The notes under the pieces were generated by a model that searched no databases, had not been told where the DNA came from, and saw nothing but the letters and a program-made list of their open reading frames with translations. The translations under genes were made by a program, and so were the position numbers. From assembly GCA_021808285.1 (NCBI GenBank), contig JAKBBV010000006.1, forward strand, positions 1-64,000: DNA of 64,000 bases. Reading direction: 5' to 3'. Source of the DNA: Pseudomonadota bacterium (GTDB lineage: Bacteria; Pseudomonadota; Alphaproteobacteria; Caulobacterales; Caulobacteraceae). The first letter of the stretch is position 1, and each line of letters opens with the position of its first letter. Of this stretch, positions 47,701 through 59,990 are shown one piece after another.

Positions 47701-48141
47701 GGCCTGGGCGATCAAGGCCTCTGCGACAGGGTCATTGGTGACTGAGAACGTTCCGGGACGGGCGCCCAGAAGCACCCATTGGGGCGATACGACGTCGAGC
47801 TGATTGACGTGCCGGCGCAGGGAGACGCGCGAGCTCTCGTCCCAGCTCACATAAAAGCCCACGGACAGAGGCCTTGACGGCGCGCCGCGCTCCGCCTTGG
47901 CCGGGCGCGGGACCTGGCGCCAGGTCTCCGGCCGGCGAAAGCGCCTGATCGAGGTTTCCTGGTGCAAGGCCTGGAGGACCCTGGGGTCCTTCAGGGTCAC
48001 TTGCGGCAGCGTAGGGGCGAAAGCCAGGGTGGCGAAAAACGCGGCCACCACCAAGGCCGCGAGGGAGATAATGAGGCCCACGCCCAAATTGGCGCGACGC
48101 GCGCGTCGGCCCGTCGGGTCGTGAAAAACGAATTCGTCCAT
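44782..48141 (-). CDS. GH18-like / NodB polysaccharide deacetylase / GT2 glycosyltransferase fusion
   Basis: 1119 residues. Order: a cytoplasmic start, a membrane span (about 20-42), a periplasmic GH18-like domain (about 90-440; GYVFDLEGLS, LMAYDQHW), a NodB deacetylase domain (about 470-660; TFDDGPDG, NHTWTHPNIG), a second span (about 700-735), then a cytoplasmic GT2 synthase (VLDDGSKDG near 780, ALDADTLF, EDQDLTL near 927, QRFRW near 962) and C-terminal spans. The GT2 motifs are those of processive beta-glycan synthases. A single protein would thus polymerise, secrete, deacetylate and trim a GlcNAc-type polymer (inference). It lies between mdh and sucC on the same strand. Confidence 0.88.
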   Translation of the reverse strand: MDEFVFHDPTGRRARRANLGVGLIISLAALVVAAFFATLAFAPTLPQVTLKDPRVLQALHQETSIRRFRRPETWRQVPRPAKAERGAPSRPLSVGFYVSWDESSRVSLRRHVNQLDVVSPQWVLLGARPGTFSVTNDPVAEALIAQAKAPPSVLPMVHNGVNGSPNSALADSLLLNPAGEKTLIQQLTVLAKQRGWAGYVFDLEGLSTQALARYPAFLAAARAALKPIGREVWVATPFGDDSWPMRRLGQVTDTVVLMAYDQHWGGGAPGAVTGQDWYERTLAADMRELNPSHTVVALGAHGYDWTVADAKGPASAHAVTFYDATQIAHDASAQVSLDETTLNPTFGYVDDDGRNHAVWFLDVATFFNELKVTDAYRPEGYALWRMGAEDPSVWNYLRQPFGVARPDGLETVAPSVGVDFDGTGEILHVDASPKAGQRAIGVDRQTGLISAETYKVMPTSYVIDRYGAHPGWVALTFDDGPDGRWTPKILSILEQKHVNATFFVIGQNMQARPDLVQREIRDGDMVGNHTWTHPNIGVTPLAQTDLEINTTQRLFQVLTGRSMRLFRPPYFGDAEPSTPGEVDPLIVAQKLGYLIVGLRIDPDDWKKPDPNLIVQRTLAGLQTTGEHAGQVVLLHDAGGDRSRTVEALPHLIDALQAAGYKIVTVDQLAGMSRQDALPLTSRSSFSLFLDRLGFGFFRYVNDILQALFTTAIVLGLARLVFLAVLALVHRVREPFREPRDVDPQSGPLITVLIPCFNEEKVIVPSVSRILASQWRRIEVLVLDDGSKDGTARVVREAFADEPRVTLLSFENGGKARALNRGLAQARGEIIVALDADTLFPPETLGKLARWFVDPRVGAVAGNAIVGNRLNLITRWQALEYVTAQNLERRALAALGAVTVVPGAVGAWRRTVLEELKGFPSDTLAEDQDLTLAVQRAGWTVEFDSSARAYTEAPDTVRGLLNQRFRWSFGTLQCLWKHRAGLFNPKRPILGFVALPQIWLFQIFLTVAAPLVDLAIVSSLGWAIYGRYFHPVEWSPDDFLRSVFYWAAFIFLDLSAAALGMALERRAPWGDLVRLPAQRFGYRQLMYYVVVKSVLTAIRGYRVGWGKLERRATAVMGKAA

Positions 48142-48291
48142 GAACCGCGACGGCGTCCCTTATGCGTCGGCGACCACCCCTCGTCGCAAGCGAACCGGAC
48201 AATGGCGCAAGGCGCGACTCTGCGCAAAGCCAAAGCCGCCCGCCAATGGACGCGACCGACGTCCCTCTAAACGCGGCGATGCCGGAATCGT

Positions 48292-49824
<1,533 letters not shown>

Positions 49825-49828
<4 letters not shown>

Positions 49829-50697
49829 GCGGCCGATACGGTCGCCGACGCCAGCGCCTCGGCGATGGCCACGAGACGGCGGGCCTCATCCAGATGCAGC
49901 CTCTCCGCCAGACGGCCCGCAACGCGCAGGGCCCCGCGCCCCGCGTTCTCCGGGGCCTCAAAGGCGTCGATCACCGCACGAGCCCAGGCGATCTCGCTCT
50001 GCGGCGGCGTATAGGCGCGGTTGCAGATCTCCAGGTGGCTCGGGTGGATCAGTGTGCGACCGTCGAATCCGATTTCCGCCCCCTGGCCGCAGGTGCGCTC
50101 CAAAAGACCCAGGTCCTCGATCTCATTGTGAACGCCATCCAGGGCCAGAAGCCCGTGCGCGCGGGCCGCCGTCACGATCAGGGCGAGCGCGGGAAGGAAC
50201 GGCGTCCGCTCCGGCGTCGAGCGGGCGCGCATCTCCTTGGCGAGGTCGTTGAGCCCCACGACGAGGCCAGCCAGGCGCCCCCCGACCCCTGCAATCTGAT
50301 CCAGCCGCAGGATCGCCTGGGGGGTCTCGATCATCAACCAGAGTCGCGTCTCGCGGCGCGCCGCCGAAAGCCGAGACTGATAGGTTGCGACATCGCCTGG
50401 GTTGCGGATCTTGGGGGCGATAACGGCGTCCGGGCCCGCCTGAACCGCCGCGGCCAGGTCCGCCTCTCCCCATGGGGTATCCAGGGCGTTGACGCGGATG
50501 ACCACCTCGCGCCGGCCAAATCCGCCGGCCCTGACCGCCGCCACCGCAGCCGCGCGCGCCTCGTCCTTGAGTTCCGGCAGGACAGCATCCTCAAGGTCCA
50601 GAATCACCACGTCGCAGTTTAACCCCCGCGCCTTTTCGACGGCGCGGACGTTCGCCGCCGGCATGTAGAGGGCGGAGCGACGCGGGCGATGAGACAT
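49825..50697 (-). CDS. CitE-like HpcH/HpaI aldolase/citrate lyase family protein
   Basis: 290 residues from MSHRPRRSALYMPAANVRA; an in-frame extension upstream is less likely. It is a TIM-barrel enzyme with ILDLEDAV (acidic metal ligands), IRVNALDTPW (substrate Arg) and GFDGRTLIHPSH near the end. Family members cleave or form (3S)-malyl-CoA, citramalyl-CoA or related thioesters. No citrate-lyase alpha or gamma genes are nearby, so it is a stand-alone CitE-type enzyme. The substrate is not decidable here. Confidence 0.87.
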
Positions 50698-50764
50698 CGA
50701 CAAGAACCTCTGGATATCCCGACCAGGCATGGCGCCCATAGCGCTGGGATCGTAGACTGGGGAG

Positions 50765-51154
50765 ATGAGCATCCGACACGAGCAAGGCGCGCGCAATGTC
50801 CTGGGCGGCGAGCTGGCGCCCTGTTCTCTAGATCCTCTGACCGGATTCTACCGCAATGGCTGTTGTGAAACCGGGCCAGAGGACGTGGGCCAGCACACGG
50901 TCTGCGCGGTCATGACCGCCGCTTTCCTGACCTTCTCCAGGCAGGTCGGCAACGATCTTTCCACGCCCCGGCCCGAGTTCGGTTTCGCCGGCTTGAAACC
51001 GGGAGACCGGTGGTGCCTGTGCGCGCCGCGCTGGATGGAGGCGCTTGAGGCTGGCGCCGCTCCGCGCGTCATCCTTGAAGCGACGCATGAGGAGGTGCTG
51101 GCCATGGCGCCGCTTGGACTCCTGAAGGATCACGCCGCCGATTTCAGCGGATAG
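50765..51154 (+). CDS. DUF2237 family protein
   Basis: 129 residues with the family's near-invariant stretches NVLGGELAPCS, TGFYRNGCCETG and VCAVMTAAFLTFS, and GDRWCLCAPRW. Conserved Cys residues suggest a metal or redox site. The biochemical role is unknown. It is divergent from the CitE-like gene, and its 3' end overlaps thpR (tail to tail) by 25 bp. Confidence 0.9.
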   Translation: MSIRHEQGARNVLGGELAPCSLDPLTGFYRNGCCETGPEDVGQHTVCAVMTAAFLTFSRQVGNDLSTPRPEFGFAGLKPGDRWCLCAPRWMEALEAGAAPRVILEATHEEVLAMAPLGLLKDHAADFSG

Positions 51155-51675
51155 GTGCGCTCGCGCTGATAGACCTGGCCGCGTCGCGAGAGACGGCTTG
51201 AATAGAGATGGAAACCCTCGGCCCGGATTGGCTCGGTCCGCAACAGGTTGTGTCGGGCGAGCCAGGCCGCAGTCTGCGGCGCCGGGGTGCGGTCGAGATA
51301 GGCCAGGGTGATGTGGGGTCTATAGGATCTCGAGTCCGGGGCCAGGCCCGCGCGGCGCGCCGCGCGCTCGCAGCGGCGGTTGAGGTCACGCAACGACTCG
51401 CTCGGCGACACCCCCGCCCAGAGATGATGCGGCGTTCCGCGGCTCTCAAATGCACCGACACCCTGAAGGCTCAGATCGAACGCCGTCCCGCCGATCGCCG
51501 TCAGCTCCCCGTCCAGATCGTCCGCGAGCCCTTCGTCGATCTCGCCAAAGAACCGAAGCGTCAGGTGCAGCTTCTCCGGCGGATGCCAGCGCGCGCCCGG
51601 CAGACCGCTCATGATCGGGGCCAGGCTAAGCGCGATCGATTCGGGGATAGCCAGAGCGGCGAACAGGCGAAGCAT
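51130..51675 (-). CDS. thpR: RNA 2',3'-cyclic phosphodiesterase (2H family)
   Basis: 181 residues with the two catalytic tetrapeptides of the 2H phosphoesterase family, HLTL at 37-40 and HITL at 121-124. The start MLRLFAALAIPES is typical of ThpR/LigT. It opens 2',3'-cyclic phosphates on RNA ends. It stands between a convergent DUF2237 gene and a divergent BI-1 gene. Confidence 0.92.
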   Translation of the reverse strand: MLRLFAALAIPESIALSLAPIMSGLPGARWHPPEKLHLTLRFFGEIDEGLADDLDGELTAIGGTAFDLSLQGVGAFESRGTPHHLWAGVSPSESLRDLNRRCERAARRAGLAPDSRSYRPHITLAYLDRTPAPQTAAWLARHNLLRTEPIRAEGFHLYSSRLSRRGQVYQRERTYPLKSAA

Positions 51676-51826
51676 GGCGGCATCGGCGCCTTTTCAAGGA
51701 CTTGATTCGCATCATGGCGGGATCCAGGCCTTGCGTCATGACGTCAGCTTGATCAGCGCGGCCTTGCGATGGCCGCGATCGAGGCCGATATTCGAGTGCA
51801 GGCTCTCCGGTTGGGAGGGCTCGAAA

Positions 51827-52594
51827 ATGAGGTTTTCGCCGATGAGCGATTTCAATCGAGGCCTGACTCAGCCCGGCCAGGTGGCCGCGCCGAACATGGC
51901 CATGGATGCGGGACTACGGTCCTTCATGCTGGGCGTCTACAACAAGGTGGCGCTCGGCCTGATCCTATCTGCGGCTATCGCCTATGCCACCGGCACGGTG
52001 CCGGCGGTGTCTCACCTGCTGTGGCAGGACGTCGGGCTCGGTCGCCGCGGTTTCACCCTGCTTGGCATGGTCGTGACCTTCGCCCCCTTGGCGATCCTGC
52101 TGTTCCAGGGGTTCGCCCGGCGTCAGTCGCCTGAGAGGGCCAATTTCACCTATTGGGCGATCGTGTCCCTGATCGGGGCCTCGCTCGGTTCGCTGTTCAT
52201 GTTCTACGCCGGCGTGGATATCTTTCAGACCTTCCTGATCACGGCGGCGGCCTTTGGCGGCCTCTCGCTCTACGGCTACACGACCAAGCGCGACCTATCG
52301 CCCATGGGCAGCTTTCTGATCATGGGCGTCTGGGGACTGGTCATCGCCATGCTCGTCTCGATGTTCGTTCAGTCGAGCGCGCTCGTCCTGGCGATCAATG
52401 TCCTGGGCGTCGGCATCTTCGCCGGCCTGATCGCGGCGGACACGCAGCGTCTGAAGATGACCTATTATTGGATCGGTGGAGACCAGGCTGCGGCCAGCGT
52501 GGCCACCAGCTACGGCGCGCTCAGCCTCTATCTGGACTTCGTCAATCTGTTCCGCTTCCTGCTCTATTTCGTCGGCGGCGGCTCGCGCCGCTGA
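51827..52594 (+). CDS. Bax inhibitor-1/YccA family membrane protein
   Basis: 255 residues from the ATG at 51827, which has the stronger GGAGGG site; an ATG at 51842 (MSDFNRG) is also plausible. Seven membrane helices are visible, starting LGVYNKVALGLILSAAIAY and ending near LDFVNLFRFLLYFVGG, the conserved C-terminus of bacterial BI-1 proteins. Members form pH-sensitive calcium-leak channels or modulate membrane proteolysis. It is followed 25 bp downstream by a strong terminator. Confidence 0.92.
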   Translation: MRFSPMSDFNRGLTQPGQVAAPNMAMDAGLRSFMLGVYNKVALGLILSAAIAYATGTVPAVSHLLWQDVGLGRRGFTLLGMVVTFAPLAILLFQGFARRQSPERANFTYWAIVSLIGASLGSLFMFYAGVDIFQTFLITAAAFGGLSLYGYTTKRDLSPMGSFLIMGVWGLVIAMLVSMFVQSSALVLAINVLGVGIFAGLIAADTQRLKMTYYWIGGDQAAASVATSYGALSLYLDFVNLFRFLLYFVGGGSRR

Positions 52595-52619
52595 TCGAAA
52601 GCGTCGCACACCGACCCCT

Positions 52620-52646
52620 GGCCCCGGAGCGATCCGGGGCCTTTTT
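52620..52646 (+). terminator. Rho-independent terminator after the BI-1 gene
   Basis: A perfect 9-bp stem GGCCCCGGA/TCCGGGGCC around a GCGA tetraloop is followed directly by five T residues. It ends the BI-1 transcript. The reverse strand has no comparable T-run for the convergent DUF2794 gene. Confidence 0.92.
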
Positions 52647-52661
52647 CGTCAGCGCATCCGG

Positions 52662-53003
52662 TCAGGAGACCACGGCGAATCGCTTGCGATCGAACACCTT
52701 CAGAACCTGGGAAAGGTCCTGGCCGCGCTTGAGAATGAGCCCACCCTGGGCGGTGACCAGCCACGCCCCCTGGCGCGCGGCCTGAGCCGGCCGTTTCTCG
52801 ATCCGATAGAGAGGCGCCTCGCTTGTACGTCGGAACACCGAGAACACAGCGGCGTCCTTAAGGCCATCGATCGCATAGTCGCGCCAATGCCCCTGGGCGA
52901 CCATACGGCCATAGAGTTGCAGCAGTTGATCAAGCTCGCGGCGATCAAAGAACACGCGCGGGCTGGGCGCGGGGCGCGGGGCGTTGGCGGCGGCGTCTGT
53001 CAT
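52662..53003 (-). CDS. DUF2794 family protein
   Basis: 113 residues from MTDAAANAPRPAPS. The conserved core VFFDRRELDQLLQLYGRMV, then GHWRDYAID and PLYRIEKRP, is diagnostic of DUF2794, a family confined mostly to alphaproteobacteria. No signal or membrane segment is seen. The function is unknown. The gene is monocistronic and convergent with BI-1. The 305 bp to its right (53004-53308) hold no recognisable gene. Confidence 0.88.
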   Translation of the reverse strand: MTDAAANAPRPAPSPRVFFDRRELDQLLQLYGRMVAQGHWRDYAIDGLKDAAVFSVFRRTSEAPLYRIEKRPAQAARQGAWLVTAQGGLILKRGQDLSQVLKVFDRKRFAVVS

Positions 53004-53308
53004 CGCCGAGGAGCTTAAGGCCAAGTCGAGGCTTCTGGCGAGGCCCGGACGCCATCCCGAGCGACGACACGGGATGGGGGCTGAGTCGCCGCCCCGAAAT
53101 CACCTTAGTTCGGACCGCTCTTGGCCCCAGAGCCCGGGCATAACACCATCGTCGGCTGATCGGAGCGTTAACGGCTTCGGTATCTGAACAGCCCCCCCAG
53201 CCCTCGAGGTCGCGAAGCGACCGGTTGGCCGACACCTCCCCCTCTCGTTCCGGCCCCTCCGGTTTCAGATCGCAGCGGCCCTTCGACGCGCGCTAGGTTC
53301 CGGCCTCA
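53004..53308. other. Intergenic region, no gene seen
   Basis: There is no convincing reading frame or RNA structure. It presumably carries the promoter of the leftward DUF2794 gene and the 3' end of the leftward DUF1223 transcript. A poly-C run sits near 53191. Confidence 0.5.
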
Positions 53309-54058
53309 TCAGGGTGCGGTCCGCGTCCCAGGGGATGGCAGCAGGCGGGCTGCGAGGATGGGACCCCCGTGATCTCTTTGCACCAGGATCACCGTCATCA
53401 GGCCCGGGGACGTCGCCTTGGGCAGCCGGAATGTTCTGCCCTCGCCCCGCCATTCGCCCAGATCGACGAGTTCGCGCACGACATTGCGATAACTGACCAC
53501 GGCGCCCTTATTGTCGCCCCCCGTCACCCGCACAGGCGCTGGGTTCGGTTCAAAGCGCAACATCCAGACCCGGGCCCTGCCGCCGGGCGCCGCGGCGGCG
53601 GCGACATGCAGGCGGCCATCCCGCATCAGGGTGAGCGCCGGGCCGGGCCGGGCCTCGCGCCGAACGCGAACCCAGAGCGCCTCAACCATCTTGGAATCGT
53701 CGGCGGAGGCCTGACCACGCCCCTCGAGAACCAGTTGCGGCGTATAAACCTCGCGCAGACCGAAATGATGCTCGTAGGCCTTCTGGCGGGCGGTGAAAGC
53801 CGGGTCGGCGAAGGCGTCGCGCCAGCCCAGATAATCCCAATAATCCACCGGCAAGGTCAGGGCGATGACGCCGCGCCGCGAGGCCAGCTCCGTGAACGGC
53901 GCGTAGGCCTTGTTACAGGAAACGCACCCCTGGGCCGTATAGAGTTCGGCCACCAAGGGCTGAACTCTGGGTTGGTGGGCCTGAGCCGGGGCGGCGAGCA
54001 GCGCGCCGAGCGCGGCAACCGCCATCGCCCCCCTCATGGTTCCGCTCACAAGCTTCAT
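53309..54058 (-). CDS. DUF1223 family secreted thioredoxin-like protein
   Basis: 249 residues. A signal peptide ends near AQA-HQP (25-30), followed by ELYTAQGCVSCNKAYAPF with a Cys45-x-x-Cys48 motif. The thioredoxin-like domain is that of DUF1223, proteins of the alphaproteobacterial periplasm with unknown substrates. A role in disulfide or redox chemistry is inferred from the CxxC motif. It lies downstream of acnA on the same strand. Confidence 0.87.
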   Translation of the reverse strand: MKLVSGTMRGAMAVAALGALLAAPAQAHQPRVQPLVAELYTAQGCVSCNKAYAPFTELASRRGVIALTLPVDYWDYLGWRDAFADPAFTARQKAYEHHFGLREVYTPQLVLEGRGQASADDSKMVEALWVRVRREARPGPALTLMRDGRLHVAAAAAPGGRARVWMLRFEPNPAPVRVTGGDNKGAVVSYRNVVRELVDLGEWRGEGRTFRLPKATSPGLMTVILVQRDHGGPILAARLLPSPGTRTAP

Positions 54059-54115
54059 GGCTGTGCAGATAGCCGCAAGCCGCCACCGACACGGTTCACG
54101 AAGCCGTGAGCCAGA

Positions 54116-54151
54116 TCACGGAACCTCGCCTCTTCACGGAACCTCGCCTCT
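54116..54151. repeat. 18-bp tandem direct repeat downstream of acnA
   Basis: Two exact adjacent copies of TCACGGAACCTCGCCTCT fill 54116-54133 and 54134-54151. They lie in the 106-bp gap between acnA and the DUF1223 gene and are non-coding. A short imperfect inverted repeat (about 54091-54110) adjoins them and may help end the acnA transcript. Confidence 0.85.
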
Positions 54152-54164
54152 CCGGATTTTGCGG

Positions 54165-56852
<2,688 letters not shown>

Positions 56853-57025
56853 GTCGGGGGAATCCTCTTCCTGTTCCAGGCCGTCCGAAAATCGGTTCGG
56901 AGTATCGCGCGCGAGCCGGAGCGGACTCACAGGGTCCGCACCGCGCAGCGTCGTCCCCGTGCGGCCGCGCCTCTCATAGACCGGGCGCCGGCGTGCGTCC
57001 ATGCGCTGTGCGCAAGGGCCGAGGC

Positions 57026-57640
57026 ATGATCCGCCACCTGCAGATCCAGGGCCTTGCGGCCCGCCGCGGAGAGCGGACGCTGTTCTCTGGGTTCAACCTC
57101 GGCCTGGCTACGGGCGAGGCGGCGGCCCTGACCGGAGCGAACGGCGTCGGCAAGACGACTCTGCTGCGAATCGTCGCTGGACTGGTGCAGCCGGACGCCG
57201 GCCTCGTGACCTTCACAAGCTCCGAAGGCGCGCTGGATGCGGCCGAGGCCCGGGCCGGCGCCTGTCATCTCCTGGGTCATCAGGACGGACTGAAAGGCGC
57301 CCGTCTGGCCGAGGAAGAGTTGGAGTTCCAGGTCCGCTGGACCGGGGGGACCGCAAAGTCCGCGCGGGCGGCCGCCGAGCGCCTGGGCCTGACCCGTCTC
57401 CTCCGTCTTCCCGTGCGCGTGCTGTCCGCCGGCCAGAGGCGGCGCCTTGCCCTGGCGCGCCTTCTCGCAAGTCCGCGGCAGCTCTGGCTCCTCGATGAAC
57501 CTTTGTCCCCGCTCGACGCGGCGAGTCGGTCTCTGTTCGGCGAAGTGATGGCGGAACATCTGGCGGGCGGCGGATTGATCCTGGCGGCGGTGCACGATCC
57601 CTTGCCGGTGACAGCCCGTGAGGCGAGGCTTGGAGCATGA
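57026..57640 (+). CDS. ccmA: Haem exporter ATP-binding protein CcmA
   Basis: 204 residues from [15 protein letters not shown] at 57026 (GAGG upstream). Walker A GANGVGKT at 37-44, ABC signature [15 protein letters not shown] and Walker [13 protein letters not shown]. It powers the CcmABCD step that delivers haem to CcmE for cytochrome c maturation. Its stop overlaps the ccmB start by four bases. Confidence 0.94.
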   Translation: MIRHLQIQGLAARRGERTLFSGFNLGLATGEAAALTGANGVGKTTLLRIVAGLVQPDAGLVTFTSSEGALDAAEARAGACHLLGHQDGLKGARLAEEELEFQVRWTGGTAKSARAAAERLGLTRLLRLPVRVLSAGQRRRLALARLLASPRQLWLLDEPLSPLDAASRSLFGEVMAEHLAGGGLILAAVHDPLPVTAREARLGA

Positions 57641-58302
57641 ACGCGTTCGGTCTGTTGCTGCGCCGCGAGATCGCCCTGGCCTGGGGTCGGGGGGGAGGGC
57701 CGCTCCTGGCGCTTGGGTTTTATGCGGCTGCGGTGGTCATGCTGCCCCTGGCGCTCGGCCCGGAACCCGCCCGTCTCGCCGCCGTGTCGACAGGCGCGGC
57801 GTGGGTTCTGCTCGCCCTCTCCAGCCTGCTATCGTTGGAGCGCCTGTTCGAACGCGACTTTGAGGACGGCGCCCTTGACCTCCTCAGTCTGGGCCCCCTG
57901 CCGCTGGAGGCCGTGGCGGCGGCCAAATCCCTCGCCCAGTGGCTGATCGCCGGCGCGCCCTTGGCCCTGGCGGCGCCCGTGGCGGCGATCGCTCTTGGCG
58001 CCCGCCCAGCCCTGGCGGGCCTCATCCTCGTCACCGCGGCGCTGGGCGGCCTGGCCTTCGCCTTTCTGGGAGGAACGGGCGCCGCCCTGGCCCTGGCCGG
58101 CCGCCGAGGAGGTCTCCTCGTTGCGGTCATTGTTCTGCCGCTCCTGACCCCCCCGGTCATTTTCGGGGGCGCCGCGCTGGATCGGCTGGCGCTCGGTTTG
58201 CCGTGGCTTGGCCCCCTGGCCTTGCTGGCCGGCTATGCGGCGGCGGCCGCGGCTCTGTGCCCGTTCGCCATGGCCGGGGCTTGCAGGAACGCGCTGGGAT
58301 AG
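57637..58302 (+). CDS. ccmB: Haem exporter membrane protein CcmB
   Basis: 221 residues, six predicted helices, with the typical [20 protein letters not shown] loop and [14 protein letters not shown]. It is the permease partner of CcmA, coupled by a four-base overlap. In most alphaproteobacteria ccmC follows directly; here two other genes intervene (58481-59919). Confidence 0.94.
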   Translation: MNAFGLLLRREIALAWGRGGGPLLALGFYAAAVVMLPLALGPEPARLAAVSTGAAWVLLALSSLLSLERLFERDFEDGALDLLSLGPLPLEAVAAAKSLAQWLIAGAPLALAAPVAAIALGARPALAGLILVTAALGGLAFAFLGGTGAALALAGRRGGLLVAVIVLPLLTPPVIFGGAALDRLALGLPWLGPLALLAGYAAAAAALCPFAMAGACRNALG

Positions 58303-58480
58303 AATGGGGCGGGTTGAGAGGGATTCCGTCGGGACACGCGCAAGGGCCTGACCCGAGCGCCGCATTCCGGGCTTGGGATTCCGCCTCCGCGCCTGGAGCT
58401 CCAGGCGGTCTGGTCATCGACCGCAAAGGCTCCTGGCCCTATGAGAGAGCTCACATGGGGTCGAGGAGGGGGAAATAACC

Positions 58481-59176
58481 ATGACCGATGGGGTCTTCGC
58501 GCGGCGCGCAGTTGTGGGGTTCGGCGCGAGCGCCGCCGTGACGGGCCTCGCCGGTTCGGCGCGATCGGAACCTGCACGCGCCAGCGCAGGCGCAGAGGGC
58601 GTCTGGCGCCCGACCTTTGAGCCGCAGGACTCTTGGCTCGACCGCGCGGGCGCGCGCCACCGTCTGGTGCTCGATGCCGCCAGCGCCGCGGCGGCGGCCT
58701 CCGCTGTGTTCTTTGCCGACAACTTCTACCTGGCGAACAGGACCGCCTACGGCTTGCCGTCCGACTCCCTTGGCGTGGTCATCATCCTTCGCCACTTCGC
58801 CACGCCCTATGGCTATGACGACGGGGTCTGGGCGAAGTATGGGTCGCTTCTGGCGGCGACTCTTGGCCTCACCGGCGCGGCGGCGGCCGCCGCCGCGCAC
58901 GTCAATCCCGGAAACCTGGCCGGGCCAAAGGTCAAGCCAACAGACGATGAGGTGACTTTGGCCACCTTGGCGAAGAAGGGGGCGATGTTCGCCATCTGTG
59001 GTCTGGCGACCGAATATCTGGGAGGCGTGATCAGCGCAAAGACCGGGCAGAAGCCGGAGGCGGTCGCCGCAGAGCTCAAGGGTCGCCTGATCCCTGGCGG
59101 GATCAATGTACCGGCCGGGATCGTCGCGGTGAACCGCGCCCAGGAGCATGGCTACGCCTACGTCGCTGTCGCCTGA
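58481..59176 (+). CDS. Exported protein of unknown function, inserted in the ccm cluster
   Basis: 231 residues with a strong GAGGAGGGGG ribosome site. MTDGVFARRAVVGFGASAAV has an RR followed by a hydrophobic core, a possible Tat signal. The mature part has an Ala-rich hydrophobic stretch near 125-140 and a Gly/Ala-rich segment later (FAICGLATEYLGGVIS). The layout suggests membrane association. There is no cofactor motif such as CxxCH. I do not recognise a family. It lies 178 bp after ccmB. Confidence 0.65.
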   Translation: MTDGVFARRAVVGFGASAAVTGLAGSARSEPARASAGAEGVWRPTFEPQDSWLDRAGARHRLVLDAASAAAAASAVFFADNFYLANRTAYGLPSDSLGVVIILRHFATPYGYDDGVWAKYGSLLAATLGLTGAAAAAAAHVNPGNLAGPKVKPTDDEVTLATLAKKGAMFAICGLATEYLGGVISAKTGQKPEAVAAELKGRLIPGGINVPAGIVAVNRAQEHGYAYVAVA

Positions 59177-59289
59177 ACTTCGGCCGCTCCCCTCGAGGGG
59201 CTCCCGCTTCAGGCTGTCGACGCCCCATTGCCCACGGCCGCCAAACGCTTATGTTCGAGATCACGGGGGACGGGGAATTCGGAGCTTTC

Positions 59290-59919
59290 ATGACTCGTCT
59301 GATGTCCTTCTCCCGCCTCGCCGCCGCCGCCGCGATGACCCTGCCGCTCATGGCGGCGGGCCTTGGCCATGCCCAGGCCTATGGCCCCAACGGGCCGCCC
59401 ATGGTCCCGCCGGATCCGTCGCAATACCCGCCGCCCGACGGATACGGCCCACCTCCGCCCCAGACGCCGGCGCAGGTCGAAAAGACCCTTCGCGCCCGCC
59501 TTCAGCTGCGCCCGGACCAGGCGCCGGCCCTTCACGCCTTCGTGCAGGCGGTGCAGCCGCCAGCGGACCTTCAGCGCCGGATGGAGCAGGACCAGGAAGC
59601 CGCGCGCACCATGACCACGCCCCAGCGAATGGACCTTATGGTCTCGAACATGGATGAGATGCGCCGCCTGTTGCTGGCGCGCGTCGCCGCGACCAAGCAG
59701 TTCTACGCCCAGCTGACGCCTGACCAGCAGCGCCGCTTCGACGCCATGGGGTCACAGGACCAGGGACCTCAGGACATGGGTCCGGGCGGCATGGGTCCGG
59801 GCGGCATGGGTCCGGGCGGCATGGGTCCGGGCGGCATGGGTCCGGGAGCCTCTCAGGATCGCCGAGAGCCGGCTCTTGGTCCGAATGCGCCTCAGGCCCA
59901 GGGAGGCTTTGCAGAGTAG
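59290..59919 (+). CDS. Spy/CpxP-like periplasmic protein with MGPGG repeats
   Basis: 209 residues from the ATG at 59290. A signal peptide ends near GHA-QAY. The helical middle contains TPAQVEKTLRARLQL and LTPDQQRRFDAM, the LTxxQ-type motif of Spy/CpxP and heavy-metal-sensor proteins. It may act as a periplasmic chaperone or metal-stress protein (inference). The C-terminus has five consecutive Met-Gly-Pro-Gly-(Gly/Ala) units coded by a 15-bp tandem repeat. Methionine-rich repeats could bind copper or haem, but that is speculative. Confidence 0.72.
   Translation: MTRLMSFSRLAAAAAMTLPLMAAGLGHAQAYGPNGPPMVPPDPSQYPPPDGYGPPPPQTPAQVEKTLRARLQLRPDQAPALHAFVQAVQPPADLQRRMEQDQEAARTMTTPQRMDLMVSNMDEMRRLLLARVAATKQFYAQLTPDQQRRFDAMGSQDQGPQDMGPGGMGPGGMGPGGMGPGGMGPGASQDRREPALGPNAPQAQGGFAE
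59776..59850 (+). repeat. 15-bp tandem repeat, five copies (MGPGG units)
   Basis: Five adjacent copies of ATGGGTCCGGGCGGC are present, the last ending AGCC. The first four are identical, so the expansion is recent. The repeat is in frame within the Spy-like gene, and copy number can vary without a frameshift. Confidence 0.95.
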
Positions 59920-59990
59920 GACGCGATAGCCAGCCGCCGATCCCGCGCAAGGGCGTTTTCTCACGCGCGGCATTGGTCTAGAGCACCAGG

